Shown one piece after another: positions 37,443-45,721 of a DNA stretch of 51,300 bases. Positions within the stretch are counted from its first letter, which is position 1, and the number at the start of each line of letters is the position of its first letter. Origin of the DNA: a candidate division FCPU426 bacterium (GTDB lineage: Bacteria > Oederibacteriota > JAAXVQ01 > JAUVAV01); the NCBI GenBank assembly GCA_030591525.1, contig JAUVAV010000021.1:1-51300 (forward strand), read 5' to 3'. The position numbers were made by a program, and so were the translations under genes. The notes below the pieces were generated by a model. The model ran no database searches. It saw only the letters and a list, made by a program, of their open reading frames with translations, and was not told the DNA's origin.

Positions 37443-38558
37443 TTGAGCGGCTTCAGTTTTTCTACCACGATTCAGGGAATAGAACGTGATTACACGATCC
37501 GGAGCGTGAATTTCGAGTCTATCCGGAAAATAATCATTAATTTAAATGACCGTGATCGCGTGATTAATACCCAAGAAATTCCTTATAATCCCAACCAGGA
37601 AGATGAAGAGCTTATGGAGATGGTCAAACGGTTGCATGAAGAGCGGGTGGAAGTGTTTAGAGAACTATTGAAGATTTCCAAGAAACTTGAGAAAAAACCG
37701 GATGCGAATTCTAATTACAAACTGGGCGGGATTTTTTTAAAGAATGGGATGGGCAAAGAGGCGATAGCTGAATTTAAGCGGGCCATAAAACTGGAGCCGG
37801 ATAAGGCGCCGATTTTAAACCATCTGGGAGTGGCTTTAATGCTGGAGGAGAAGTTCGGCGAAGCAATTAAAAGTTTTCAACGGGCGATAGAAATGAAACC
37901 CACCTATCCGGATATTCATAATAATCTGGCTTTAGCGTTTTTGCGTACCGAAAATTATGCGGAAGCTTTAATCGGGCTTGAAAAAGCTCTGGAAATTCAT
38001 CCTAGATATGCGGAAGCTCAGTTTAATCTGGGGCTATGCCTGGTGTCCCAGGCAGCAGTAAATGGCAAACTGGATGAAGAAGACAAGGAAAAAGTAAGTA
38101 TGCACTTGTCCAAAGCGGTTGAATTGAATGCGGGCTTTAATAATGAATATTACAAAATCGCCGAAGGCTATCTGGTCAAAGCGCGATTTAAAGAAGCTCG
38201 TCAGGCCCTGGTGGAAGCCCGAACCGCGGTTTTATCGCAGAGCGGAAGTGAGATCTACCACGAATTTTATTTGCGGTTAAAATACGGAGAAGAGGGAGTG
38301 GATCGGAAATCCACTGAACGCTATATTTCAAAACTGGAAGATATTCTGGAAAAACATCCTAAATATGTGGATATTCACAACGATCTGGGGGTGGCGTATC
38401 TTATCCAGTGCCGTTTTCTTTTTACTCGGGCTATTAATGAATTTAAAAAGGCCCTAACCATGAACCCGGACTACGCCAAAGCCAAAAAAAATCTTAAGTT
38501 AGCCGAGAACGAGGGCAAGGGTTTTTTGATTCTTCTGCGAGCTATTCTTTACTTCTAG
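37443..38558 (+). CDS. TPR-repeat protein
   Basis: A 371-residue protein with an N-terminal beta-rich ~45 residues (GFSFSTTIQGIERDYTIR), a helical segment, then tetratricopeptide repeats. Clear repeats include NSNYKLGGIFLKNGMGKEAI, PILNHLGVALMLEEKFGEAI, PDIHNNLALAFLRTENYAEA and AEAQFNLGLCL, plus a separate pair near the C-terminus (VDIHNDLGVAYLIQC). No signal peptide is visible, so it is probably cytoplasmic. The start is TTG at 37443 with AAGGAGGAAGG just upstream. TPRs mediate protein binding; the location downstream of the partner-switch pair suggests a scaffold, which is inference. Confidence 0.82.
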   Translation: MSGFSFSTTIQGIERDYTIRSVNFESIRKIIINLNDRDRVINTQEIPYNPNQEDEELMEMVKRLHEERVEVFRELLKISKKLEKKPDANSNYKLGGIFLKNGMGKEAIAEFKRAIKLEPDKAPILNHLGVALMLEEKFGEAIKSFQRAIEMKPTYPDIHNNLALAFLRTENYAEALIGLEKALEIHPRYAEAQFNLGLCLVSQAAVNGKLDEEDKEKVSMHLSKAVELNAGFNNEYYKIAEGYLVKARFKEARQALVEARTAVLSQSGSEIYHEFYLRLKYGEEGVDRKSTERYISKLEDILEKHPKYVDIHNDLGVAYLIQCRFLFTRAINEFKKALTMNPDYAKAKKNLKLAENEGKGFLILLRAILYF

Positions 38559-38559
38559 G

Positions 38560-38817
38560 CCTGGGTGCTTGAGCATTTAGTCTGATTTTTAAATTCCTGA
38601 GCAATTGAACAATAGAAAATAGACCGCAAGTGAGTTTTTTATTGCTCTATTGTTCAATTTTCAATTGCTCTGGAGTTTGAGCAATTAGTCGCTTTTTTGA
38701 AAGTAGATAGTAGAAAGTAGACCGCATTTGAGATATTTTATCTAATTTCTACTATCGAATCTCAAATGCTCTGGAGTTTGAGCAATTAGTCTATGACTAA
38801 TTGCTCAAACTCCCAGG
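38560..38817. repeat. modular hairpin element with terminal inverted repeats, two internal hairpin units
   Basis: The left end CCTGGGTGCTTGAGCATTTA (38560 on, 23 bp) is the near-perfect inverse of the right end (38795-38817). Unit 1: AATTGAACAATAG (38603-38615) pairs with CTATTGTTCAATT (38647-38659). Unit 2: GATAGTAGAAA (38706-38716) pairs with TTTCTACTATC (38746-38756). Both loops contain TAGACCGCA and TGAG. The units are separated by TGCTCTGGAGTTTGAGCAAT. A 19-bp perfect hairpin (38773-38791 with 38795-38813) closes the right end, and the ribosome-binding site of ackA follows directly. A related single-unit copy is at 40593-40722. Confidence 0.85.
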
Positions 38818-38829
38818 TGGGGTGTTGGT

Positions 38830-40122
38830 TTGCTGGTTCTAGTAGTCAACTGCGGGAGTTCATCCTTAAAATATACTCTTTTCCAGGGAGAGATAGAGCG
38901 CGGTACCGGTTTGATGGAAAAGCTGGGCGGGCCGGTATCAACTTTTACCCGGTTAGTCGACGGAGCCGGTAAAGATCCGCTGAGTTTGGCGGTGCCCAAC
39001 CACGAGCAGGCGATCCGATTGATGATGGATTGGCTGATTAGAGATGGTGTGATCCGGGAGGCCCGGGAGATTAACGCGGTGGGACATAGGGTAGCCCATG
39101 GCGGACCCGAATTCACTGATGCCGCCTTGGTCGAAGCGCGTGTCAGGAATAACCGCATTGCCCGGGAATTGGCGCCCCTGCATCAGGCTAATTATGAAGG
39201 CATTGAGGCTTGCGTAAAGATGATGCCGGCTACTCCCCAAGTAGCGGTATTTGATACGGCTTTTCATCAGACCATGCCTCCCCGAGCCTACACTTATGCT
39301 TTGCCCTACCGTTTTCTAACCGAACATAAAATACGTAAATATGGTTTTCATGGAACTTCGCATAAGTATGTCGCCGGACGGGGAGCCCAGCTGTTAGGCC
39401 GACCTCTCCGTAAACTCAACCTAATAACGCTGCATCTGGGAAACGGTTCTTCCCTGACGGCGGTCAGGCACGGCCGATCTATTGATACCAGTATGGGTTT
39501 AACTCCCCTGGCCGGTGTTGTGATGGGCAGCCGTTGCGGTGATATTGATCCGGCCATTGTGCCGTATATTATGGAGCGGGAAAATCTGGACGCCGGGCAA
39601 GTTGAACGATTAATGAACCAGGAAAGCGGGATATTGGGTCTTTCCGGAATATCCAACGATTTGCGTGAGGTTATTAAGCAGGCTAAGGGATATAATCCCA
39701 GGGCCCGACTTGCGCTGGAGGTGCTGGCTTACAGTATCCAAAAATATATCGGCGCCTATCATGCCATTTTGGGCGGAACCGATGCCCTGATTTTTACGGC
39801 TGGCATTGGTGAAAAAAGTCCGAAGATGCGCAAAATCATTTGTGCGGGCTTGGCCGGCATCGGCGTTCAATTGGATCCAGCCAAGAATCGTAAAGCCGTA
39901 GCTTGTGAAATGTTTATTCATGATAAAAATTCACGGATAAAGGTGGCCGTGATTCCAACCCGGGAAGATTATATGATAGCACGGGAAACCAAGCGTATCT
40001 TAAAATCCCGCCAATGCACCAAGCCGGCTGTGGGGATGTATAAAAAAAAGTTGACAAATGAATTGACGCACGGTAAACTTCCTGCAAATAAAGGGAAACC
40101 TAGAAATGCCATTCAGATTTAA
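38830..40122 (+). CDS. ackA: acetate kinase
   Basis: Acetate kinase (acetyl phosphate + ADP to acetate + ATP). The start is TTG at 38830 behind AGGTGGGG, giving the usual N-terminus LVLVVNCGSSSLKYTLF. Family motifs visible are GHRVAHGG, VAVFDTAFHQTMP, KYGFHGTSHKYV, TLHLGNGSSLTAV, DTSMGLTPLAGVVMGSRCGD and FTAGIGEKSP. The 430 residues exceed the usual ~400 by about 30 (KKKLTNELTHGKLPANKGKP), and that tail is encoded by DNA that also holds a promoter for the next gene. No pta lies in the window. Confidence 0.97.
   Translation: MLVLVVNCGSSSLKYTLFQGEIERGTGLMEKLGGPVSTFTRLVDGAGKDPLSLAVPNHEQAIRLMMDWLIRDGVIREAREINAVGHRVAHGGPEFTDAALVEARVRNNRIARELAPLHQANYEGIEACVKMMPATPQVAVFDTAFHQTMPPRAYTYALPYRFLTEHKIRKYGFHGTSHKYVAGRGAQLLGRPLRKLNLITLHLGNGSSLTAVRHGRSIDTSMGLTPLAGVVMGSRCGDIDPAIVPYIMERENLDAGQVERLMNQESGILGLSGISNDLREVIKQAKGYNPRARLALEVLAYSIQKYIGAYHAILGGTDALIFTAGIGEKSPKMRKIICAGLAGIGVQLDPAKNRKAVACEMFIHDKNSRIKVAVIPTREDYMIARETKRILKSRQCTKPAVGMYKKKLTNELTHGKLPANKGKPRNAIQI
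40051..40079 (+). promoter_or_regulatory. sigma-70 promoter of the small lipoprotein gene, inside the ackA 3' end
   Basis: The -35 box TTGACA (40051-40056) and the -10 box TAAACT (40074-40079) have a 17-bp spacer. Transcription would begin about 60 nt before the ATG at 40146. A matching terminator follows that gene, so it forms a separate one-gene unit. Confidence 0.75.
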
Positions 40123-40145
40123 AGCAAAGGAGGTGAAAGTAAAAA

Positions 40146-40337
40146 ATGAATAAAGGATTAATTTTGTTGCTGAGCGTACTATTTAGTGGTTCTGTTATCA
40201 TGATGGCAGGTTGTGCTCCTAAGCAAGAGAGTACTGAAACCGCAGCTCCGGCAGTAGAAGAAGCGGTTCCGGCGGAAGGAGAAGCAGTTCCGGCGGTCGA
40301 GGGAGAAGCTCCTGCGGAAGCAGCTCCGGCCGAATAA
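40146..40337 (+). CDS. small Ala/Pro/Glu-rich lipoprotein
   Basis: A 63-residue lipoprotein precursor: basic start MNK, hydrophobic core, lipobox MMAGC with the modified Cys near residue 23. The mature part of about 40 residues is acidic and disordered (AAPAVEEAVPAEGEAVPAVE). Because it has its own promoter, a strong AAAGGAGGTGAA ribosome-binding site and a terminator, it may be abundant, like the small envelope lipoproteins of other diderms. There is no coiled coil of the Lpp type, so the role is unknown. Confidence 0.8.
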   Translation: MNKGLILLLSVLFSGSVIMMAGCAPKQESTETAAPAVEEAVPAEGEAVPAVEGEAPAEAAPAE

Positions 40338-40354
40338 ATTAGCTTTATTTGCTT

Positions 40355-40405
40355 TTGACGGTGGAAGTCTGAAGGGTAATATTTCGGACTTCCACCGTTC
40401 TGTTT
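40355..40405 (+). terminator. rho-independent terminator after the small lipoprotein gene
   Basis: ACGGTGGAAGTC (40358-40369) pairs with GACTTCCACCGT (40387-40398), and pairing extends inward (TGAA with TTCG via a wobble). TCTGTTT follows. The long stem and modest T-run are typical of intrinsic terminators. Confidence 0.8.
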
Positions 40406-40450
40406 CAGCATGAATAACTATTTTCGCGAGATTTATCCGCCTTCGCAGAA

Positions 40451-40555
40451 GACCCCGGCCTTAGCCGGGGATGAATGCGCAAGTTGCTACGGCGTGATGC
40501 CGCCCCACCACTTGGCGGATAACCACGGGCTTGTCCGTGGGGCTCCATTTTAATC
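40451..40555. repeat. composite hairpin element, copy B
   Basis: CCCCGGC-CTTA-GCCGGGG (40453-40470) is followed by ATGAATGCG, then AGTTGC, CCGCC...GGCGG pairing (about 40500-40517), and CCACGG...CCGTGG (40523-40540) running into GGGCTCCA. The order and joints match copy A at 24151-24305. No coding sequence is inside. It fills part of the 420-nt gap between the lipoprotein genes. Confidence 0.55.
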
Positions 40556-40592
40556 AGGACAAGTGATATTGCGAAGATCCCTGCAGGCCATG

Positions 40593-40722
40593 GGCTTGAG
40601 CAATTAGTCGGTTTTTTGAGAGTAGATAGTAGAAAGTAGACCGCATTTGAGATATTTTATCTAATTTCTACTATCTACTCTCAAATGCTCTGGAGCCAGA
40701 GCAACTAAATGCTCAGGCTCCT
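40593..40722. repeat. modular hairpin element, single-unit copy
   Basis: GGGCTTGAGCAATTAGT at the left is inversely repeated at the right (within 40700-40722). The unit stem is a perfect 21-bp inverted repeat starting TTTGAGAGTAGATAGTAGAA (about 40614-40635), mirrored at about 40665-40685. The loop TAGACCGCATTTGAGATATT is the same as in unit 2 of the 38560 element. Where unit 2 there has a damaged outer stem, this copy pairs perfectly. Confidence 0.85.
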
Positions 40723-40758
40723 AGTATACCATGGCGTTCTAACGGTGGAGGCGTGCGT

Positions 40759-41163
40759 ATGGGGAGACAAGCAAGAAGTTTGCTTATAGGGCTTACCGGA
40801 ATGGGAATTTTTATGGCCGGTTGTGGAACGCTAAATCCGCGTTTGACCAACGAGCATCTGACCAATGCCCGTCTGGCGTTAGAAACGGCGGAAGCAGCCG
40901 GAGCGAAAACTATGGCTAAGGTTGAACTCCGTCATGCCCAGGATACGCTGGCGATTGCTAAAGCCGCCTATGCCGGGCGGGACTTTAAACGAGCCTTGAA
41001 ATTTGCTAAAAAAGTCCTGATCTACGCCAAACTGGCTCAAGTGCGCAGCGAACAAAAATATGCCGAAAAAAAATTAGCCGAGTTGAAAGCCGAAATAAAA
41101 ACCAGAGAGGCTTCGTCATCCTCGCCCCAATTTTCTGCCGGCCAGGAAAGTGAAGAGCCTTGA
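40759..41163 (+). CDS. helical envelope lipoprotein (DUF4398-like)
   Basis: About 134 residues from ATG at 40759, 7 nt behind GGTGGAGG; a GTG two codons earlier would be too close. Lipobox FMAGC puts the lipidated Cys near residue 22. The mature part is helical and Ala/Lys-rich (NARLALETAEAAGAKTMAKV, ELRHAQDTLAIAKAAYAGRD), the pattern of DUF4398-type periplasmic helical-hairpin proteins, and ends in a Ser/Glu-rich tail. Its stop overlaps the start of the OmpA-like gene (TTGA), so the two are translationally coupled. Confidence 0.78.
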   Translation: MGRQARSLLIGLTGMGIFMAGCGTLNPRLTNEHLTNARLALETAEAAGAKTMAKVELRHAQDTLAIAKAAYAGRDFKRALKFAKKVLIYAKLAQVRSEQKYAEKKLAELKAEIKTREASSSSPQFSAGQESEEP

Positions 41164-42044
41164 TCCGGAAAGGAAATCCCGGGCTAGGCTTGGTCGGCGT
41201 CGTGTTGCTGGGGCTGGCCGGTTGTGCTACCGTACCCATGGTTGTTCCGCAAGTCTTAATCGATGCGCGTGCGGCGTTGGGAAAAGCGAAAAAAACCGAG
41301 GCGCACTTGCTGGCGGCTGAAGATTATCAGACTGCCAAGCGTTTGCTAGAACGGGCCGAAGCCGCTTTTGCGGCGGAGCGAAGCATGACGATAGTGGAAA
41401 ATACGGCTTTTGAGGCCGAGGCTTATGCCCGAATTGCCGAAGCCCGGGCCTGCGGCCGCAGGGCTGTGCAGGAATATGAATATATTAAGCGGACTATAAT
41501 TACCCGGCAGAAACGATTTACTGGTTTAGCCCGGGAAGAGGAGAAGCGCAGAACTATCCGGAGTAAAGTTCAGCTCGCTAAACCGGATAAAAAAACCGAA
41601 ACCAGCTTATCCGTCCCGGTCGAATATAAGGCTGCGTTGTTAAGCCAAGCCCGCAAGCTCAAAGCTGCGGTGGTCAGGGAATTGGCGCGAGGCATAGCTA
41701 TAAGTTTTCCGGGCCGGGTTTTATTTAATCCGGGGAGTTCCCGGCTTCAGGCTGACGCTAATACGTTGCTGGATGAAGTGGCCGAAGTTATCAAACAATT
41801 TCCCGATTATCAGATCCGCATTGAGGGGCACACAGACAATATCGGTGATCTGCTGGCTAATAACACTTTGTCTCAGGCCCAGGCGGAAAGTGTACTGACT
41901 TATCTTAACCGGAAGAGCATATCCTTGGATAAGCTTGCGGCAGTGGGAATAGGACCCAATAGACCAAAAGCGACCAATGAAACACCGGAGGGCCGAGAGT
42001 TAAATCAACGGCTGGAAATTATTCTTGAAAAAAAAGAAAATTAG
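41160..42044 (+). CDS. OmpA-family peptidoglycan-binding lipoprotein
   Basis: A 294-residue protein starting at TTG (41160), overlapping the previous stop. Signal peptide and lipobox LAGC (Cys near 22) are followed by a DUF4398-like helical part (~35-110), a basic linker, and a C-terminal OmpA domain (~180-290). The OmpA domain has VLFNPGSSRLQADANTLLDE, IRIEGHTDNIGD, LSQAQAESVLTYL and LNQRLEIIL, the diaminopimelate-contact signature. It likely tethers the outer membrane to peptidoglycan. The paired helical lipoprotein just upstream may partner with it. Confidence 0.9.
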   Translation: MIRKGNPGLGLVGVVLLGLAGCATVPMVVPQVLIDARAALGKAKKTEAHLLAAEDYQTAKRLLERAEAAFAAERSMTIVENTAFEAEAYARIAEARACGRRAVQEYEYIKRTIITRQKRFTGLAREEEKRRTIRSKVQLAKPDKKTETSLSVPVEYKAALLSQARKLKAAVVRELARGIAISFPGRVLFNPGSSRLQADANTLLDEVAEVIKQFPDYQIRIEGHTDNIGDLLANNTLSQAQAESVLTYLNRKSISLDKLAAVGIGPNRPKATNETPEGRELNQRLEIILEKKEN

Positions 42045-42059
42045 AAACCATCTGGGATC

Positions 42060-42089
42060 AAATTCCCCGCTCTTTAGAGCGGGGAATTT
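42060..42089 (+). terminator. perfect hairpin between the OmpA-like and binding-protein genes
   Basis: AAATTCCCCGCTC (42060-42072) and GAGCGGGGAATTT (42077-42089) pair over 13 bp around TTTA. The next gene's AGGAG follows at once, with T's only further on, so it may act as a weak terminator, a stability hairpin, or a leader structure rather than a full stop. Confidence 0.55.
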
Positions 42090-42103
42090 AAGGAGTGATT
42101 TTT

Positions 42104-44392
42104 TTGCATAAAAACCGAGGACTGGCCGGAACGGCGGCGCTGGTATTGGTGGGTATTTTAGGATTCGGGCTGGCCGGCTGCGCTCCGCGCTATCTGGCCA
42201 AAACGCCCGGTGCGGTTATTGCTTATCCTTATATTCCGGTTACGCCTCAGGAAATCAATAATTATAAAGCCCTGATAGCAATTAGTCCTCGCGATCCCAA
42301 TGCTGTCAAAGCCCGGTACTGGATCGCTCAAGACATGTTTAATAGTTCCCAATGGGATAAGGCTGAAAAGGCCTTCGTGAAAATATTCAAACATTTTCCG
42401 CATTCCGAATGGGCTTTTCCGGCCGGTTTGATGGCGGCGCGTACCCGGGTGAAACGAGAAAAAAACCTGGGAGCTTTGACCTTATTAGACCATTTAATTA
42501 ATATCCCGGACCGCGGAGCGGAGATGTTGGAAGCCGTCCAGACTCTCGCCGGGAAAATAATAAATGATGAGCTTAATCTGGCGGAATTGGCCACAGTCCG
42601 AGCCACCTATCCCAAAACCGACTGGGACCAACAGGCACTTTTTGTAACCGGGAAACGTAATCTGGACGGCGGCAATCCCAATGCGGCTATCCAGGCCTTC
42701 ACCAGCTTTATCGACCTCTATCCGGCGAATAAATTCGTTTCTCTGGCCCGGGAACTCGTGGAAAAAGCCGCGCGGATCGTACCGGTTAATCGCAACCGGA
42801 TAGGATGTCTGCTGCCCTTAAGCGGTGCGTATGCCCCTTACGGTAAAACCCTTAAACAAGGGATGGAATTGGCGCTCGAAGAGATTAATCGTCACCGTCC
42901 GGAAGGTGAATATCTGGGATTGGCGGCCATAGACAGCAAGGGGACAACTAACGGCGCTGTAACCGGGTTGCAGCGCCTGATAGATTTGGAGAAGGTAATG
43001 GTGGTCATCGGTCCGGCGCTTTCCAGTTCGGTTAAAGCCCTGCTTCCGGTATTGGAAAGGCGTCGAATTCCGGTTATTTCTCCTGCCGCCTCAGAATCCG
43101 GACTGGCTGCCAAATCGGCTTATCTTTTTCGTTATATGCTTACTAATCAAGAGCAGGGCGAGGCTATGGCCGAATATGTCGTTTTGCGGAGAAATTACCG
43201 GCGGATCGGCATCCTGCATAGCACGGCTCGTTATGATTGTTCGCTGGCTGAAGCCTTCGCAGCCAAAGTTCAAGAACTCGGGGGCGAAGTAGCAGCCCGC
43301 CTGGAATATCCTCAAGGTGCCACGGATTTCAAACAACAAATGCTGGGCTTGGGCGGAGTGGACCCCGGCCGGCTTAAAGATCTGGAAGTAAGGGAACGGA
43401 AAAAGCTGGAACGTCTGCTGGAGAATATCGCGTATCGCTCGGCTCAGCGGATTGCTCCCCGCCGAAAGGATGGCACAGTTTCCCAGGCTGAAAAAGTTAC
43501 GCCTACTCCGGTTCCCAGAAAACGCGTGGCAATCCTCCGGTTTGCCGAGCAGGGAAACCAGACTCAGGAGGAAGCACTGGGGAAGTGGATCACGGAAAAA
43601 TTTTCCTATGCTTTGGCGGTCAAGCCCGGCCTTAAAGTACTGACCCAGAAGGAAACATTTAAGGCGCTAAAAGAGTTGGGCCTATCGTCATTCTCCCGGA
43701 ATCCTCAGGCCTGGAAAAGGTTGGGTGAGTCTCTGGGGGTGGAGGTACTGGTTCTGGGCCAGGTCAGCCAAATTGAAGACAATCCGTCAGCCGAGCCGGG
43801 AGTACCTATTCCCGTTCAATATCAAATAGATATTCGTCTGGTGAGGGCCCGTAACGGCAGGGAACTTGAACAGTTTTCTAAAAATTGGAGCAAGAGCATA
43901 GCTCCGGAGGTAAATGTTAAAGATATCGAAGCGATATATCTTCCGGTTCCGGCCCAGGATGCGGTCTTGATAGGCTCGCAGTTGGCTTTCTACGATTTGA
44001 AGGTTCCGGTATTCGGATCCGATGCCTGGTTAAATTCCAAATTGCTGCGTCAAGGCGCGGAAGTACTCGAAGGCGCGGTTTTCGCGGCCGGATTCTGGCC
44101 CGACCATCCCGCGCCCCGGTCACGGGATTTTGTAGAGCACTTTGAGGCCAGGTTTTCCACCCATCCATCTTTATTAGCGGTTCAGGCGTATGATGTATTT
44201 TACCTGGTGGCGGCCATACTCAAGCAAATTCGCGATCCCAAAGCCAGCCGGGAAGATTTCCAACGCCGGCTCTTGAAAGTACGTGCCTATAAGGGCGTAA
44301 CGGGAAAAGCCGTAGTAGAACCGGACGGAGAAATCCGGCGACCCCCCGTTTTTCTGGAATTGCATAAAGGGAAATTACGGCAGGTGCGTTGA
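42104..44392 (+). CDS. lipoprotein: TPR-like region + periplasmic-binding-protein fold (LpoA/LivK type) with CsgG-like insertion
   Basis: About 762 residues from TTG at 42104, 8 nt behind AGGAG; a GTG three codons earlier overlaps that site. Lipobox LAGC puts the Cys near residue 26. Residues ~45-225 are TPR-like helical repeats (ARYWIAQDMFNSSQWDKAEK). Residues ~235-430 are a type I binding-protein lobe (IGCLLPLSGAYAPYGKTLKQ, VIGPALSSSV, PVISPAASESGL). Residues ~465-610 insert a CsgG/TolB-N-like domain (KRVAILRFAEQGNQTQEEAL, LGVEVLVLGQVSQIED). The binding fold resumes at ~620 (VPVFGSDAW, GAVFAAGF, VQAYDVFYLVAAIL). The TPR + binding-fold pattern resembles LpoA, the peptidoglycan-synthase activator. 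The insertion is unusual. Confidence 0.83.
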   Translation: MHKNRGLAGTAALVLVGILGFGLAGCAPRYLAKTPGAVIAYPYIPVTPQEINNYKALIAISPRDPNAVKARYWIAQDMFNSSQWDKAEKAFVKIFKHFPHSEWAFPAGLMAARTRVKREKNLGALTLLDHLINIPDRGAEMLEAVQTLAGKIINDELNLAELATVRATYPKTDWDQQALFVTGKRNLDGGNPNAAIQAFTSFIDLYPANKFVSLARELVEKAARIVPVNRNRIGCLLPLSGAYAPYGKTLKQGMELALEEINRHRPEGEYLGLAAIDSKGTTNGAVTGLQRLIDLEKVMVVIGPALSSSVKALLPVLERRRIPVISPAASESGLAAKSAYLFRYMLTNQEQGEAMAEYVVLRRNYRRIGILHSTARYDCSLAEAFAAKVQELGGEVAARLEYPQGATDFKQQMLGLGGVDPGRLKDLEVRERKKLERLLENIAYRSAQRIAPRRKDGTVSQAEKVTPTPVPRKRVAILRFAEQGNQTQEEALGKWITEKFSYALAVKPGLKVLTQKETFKALKELGLSSFSRNPQAWKRLGESLGVEVLVLGQVSQIEDNPSAEPGVPIPVQYQIDIRLVRARNGRELEQFSKNWSKSIAPEVNVKDIEAIYLPVPAQDAVLIGSQLAFYDLKVPVFGSDAWLNSKLLRQGAEVLEGAVFAAGFWPDHPAPRSRDFVEHFEARFSTHPSLLAVQAYDVFYLVAAILKQIRDPKASREDFQRRLLKVRAYKGVTGKAVVEPDGEIRRPPVFLELHKGKLRQVR

Positions 44393-44428
44393 TTTGATCA
44401 ATATTTATTAATACCAGGATGGGAAGCT

Positions 44429-45709
44429 ATGCGAAAAAATTATACATATCCAGCGGTAAAAGGCATGCGGGATGTTTTTCCCCCGGAGGCGAGCCTTTAT
44501 CAAAGGCTCGAAAGCCGGGCCCGTAAGCTTCTGGCGTGTTACGGCTGTGGAGAGATCAGGACGCCGTTGCTGGAGCATGCCCGGTTATTTGAACGGGGAG
44601 TGGGGCAGGGAACGGACATAGTCAATAAAGAGATGTTTTTTGTGCCGTCCAAGGATCAGGCGGAAGACGGCCGGAAAGAAAACGCGCGGCAGATGGTTTT
44701 AAGGCCGGAAGCCACGGCTTCGGTAGTCAGGGCCTATATCGAACATGAGATGGATAAGATTTCGCCGGGCGTGCTGCGTTATTATTATATCGGACCGATG
44801 TTCCGGTACGAACGTCCGCAGCGCGGAAGATTAAGACAGTTTACCCAGATTGGAGTGGAAGTGCTGGGCTCGGCGCTGCCCATGACTGACGCCGAGGTCA
44901 TTATCATGCTTGAGGATTTTTTAAGCTCCCTGGGCTTGCAGCGCTTAACCTTCCTGCTTAATGCGGTCGGCTGTCCGCGATGCCGGCCGGGATATATCCG
45001 GAAGCTGCAAGTCTATATTGGCGGCCGCCAATCGCAGCTTTGCGGCGATTGCCATCTCCGGCTGGATAAAAATCCCTTGCGTGTTTTCGACTGTAAACAG
45101 CCGCTTTGCCGGGAGTTAATGGCACGAGCGCCGGTTGTTCAGGATGATCTTTGTGCGGATTGTGCTGCTCACCATGCCGCGGTTTTAAACCTTCTGGACC
45201 GGGCGGGCATTAAATACCAAAGGGACGCCCGCCTTATGCGTGGTCTGGATTATTATACCCGGACGGTTTTTGAAGTGACGTCTTCGGACTTGGGGGCGCA
45301 GAATGCCGTGGCTGCCGGAGGGCGCTATGATAATCTTGTGGCCGAGTTGGGCGGTCCGCCTACGCCGGCAATTGGCTGGTCTTTAGGCATGGAACGAATC
45401 CTGGAAATATTACCGCGCGAGCCGGATAAGTCCGGGAAACCTTTTGATATATATGTAGTGTCGCCCGGGGGTGATGCCATCCGGACTTTTTTTAAAGTAA
45501 TGGCCTTGCGCCGGCAGGGATTACGTATCGGGCTGGAGCATGAACCCAGGAGCGTCAAGGCGATGATGAAGCGGGCCGACCGCTTAGGGGCGCGCTGGGC
45601 CTTATGGGCTGCCAGTGAGAACCCGGAAAAAGTGGAAATCAAGAATATGGCTACCGGGGAACAAATATCCCTGGGCTGGGACGATTTACCCAGAGTGGTC
45701 GGGAAATAA
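44429..45709 (+). CDS. hisS: histidyl-tRNA synthetase
   Basis: A 426-residue class II synthetase charging tRNA-His. Present are YPAVKGMRDVFPPEA, motif 2 region YYYIGPMFRYERPQRGRLRQ, histidine-specific RGLDYYTRTVFEV and motif 3 AIGWSLGMERILEI, then the C-terminal anticodon-binding domain. A set of Cys pairs (GCPRC, LCGDC, LCADC) lies between the catalytic motifs at about residues 183-250, as in some bacterial HisRS, and may bind zinc. The ATG follows GGATGGGAAG. Confidence 0.96.
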   Translation: MRKNYTYPAVKGMRDVFPPEASLYQRLESRARKLLACYGCGEIRTPLLEHARLFERGVGQGTDIVNKEMFFVPSKDQAEDGRKENARQMVLRPEATASVVRAYIEHEMDKISPGVLRYYYIGPMFRYERPQRGRLRQFTQIGVEVLGSALPMTDAEVIIMLEDFLSSLGLQRLTFLLNAVGCPRCRPGYIRKLQVYIGGRQSQLCGDCHLRLDKNPLRVFDCKQPLCRELMARAPVVQDDLCADCAAHHAAVLNLLDRAGIKYQRDARLMRGLDYYTRTVFEVTSSDLGAQNAVAAGGRYDNLVAELGGPPTPAIGWSLGMERILEILPREPDKSGKPFDIYVVSPGGDAIRTFFKVMALRRQGLRIGLEHEPRSVKAMMKRADRLGARWALWAASENPEKVEIKNMATGEQISLGWDDLPRVVGK

Positions 45710-45721
45710 GAATGGAGTCGC

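Noticed and set aside
38560-40722. CRISPR array
   Set aside because: Repeats are few, palindromic over their whole length and irregularly spaced, with no unique spacers or cas genes.
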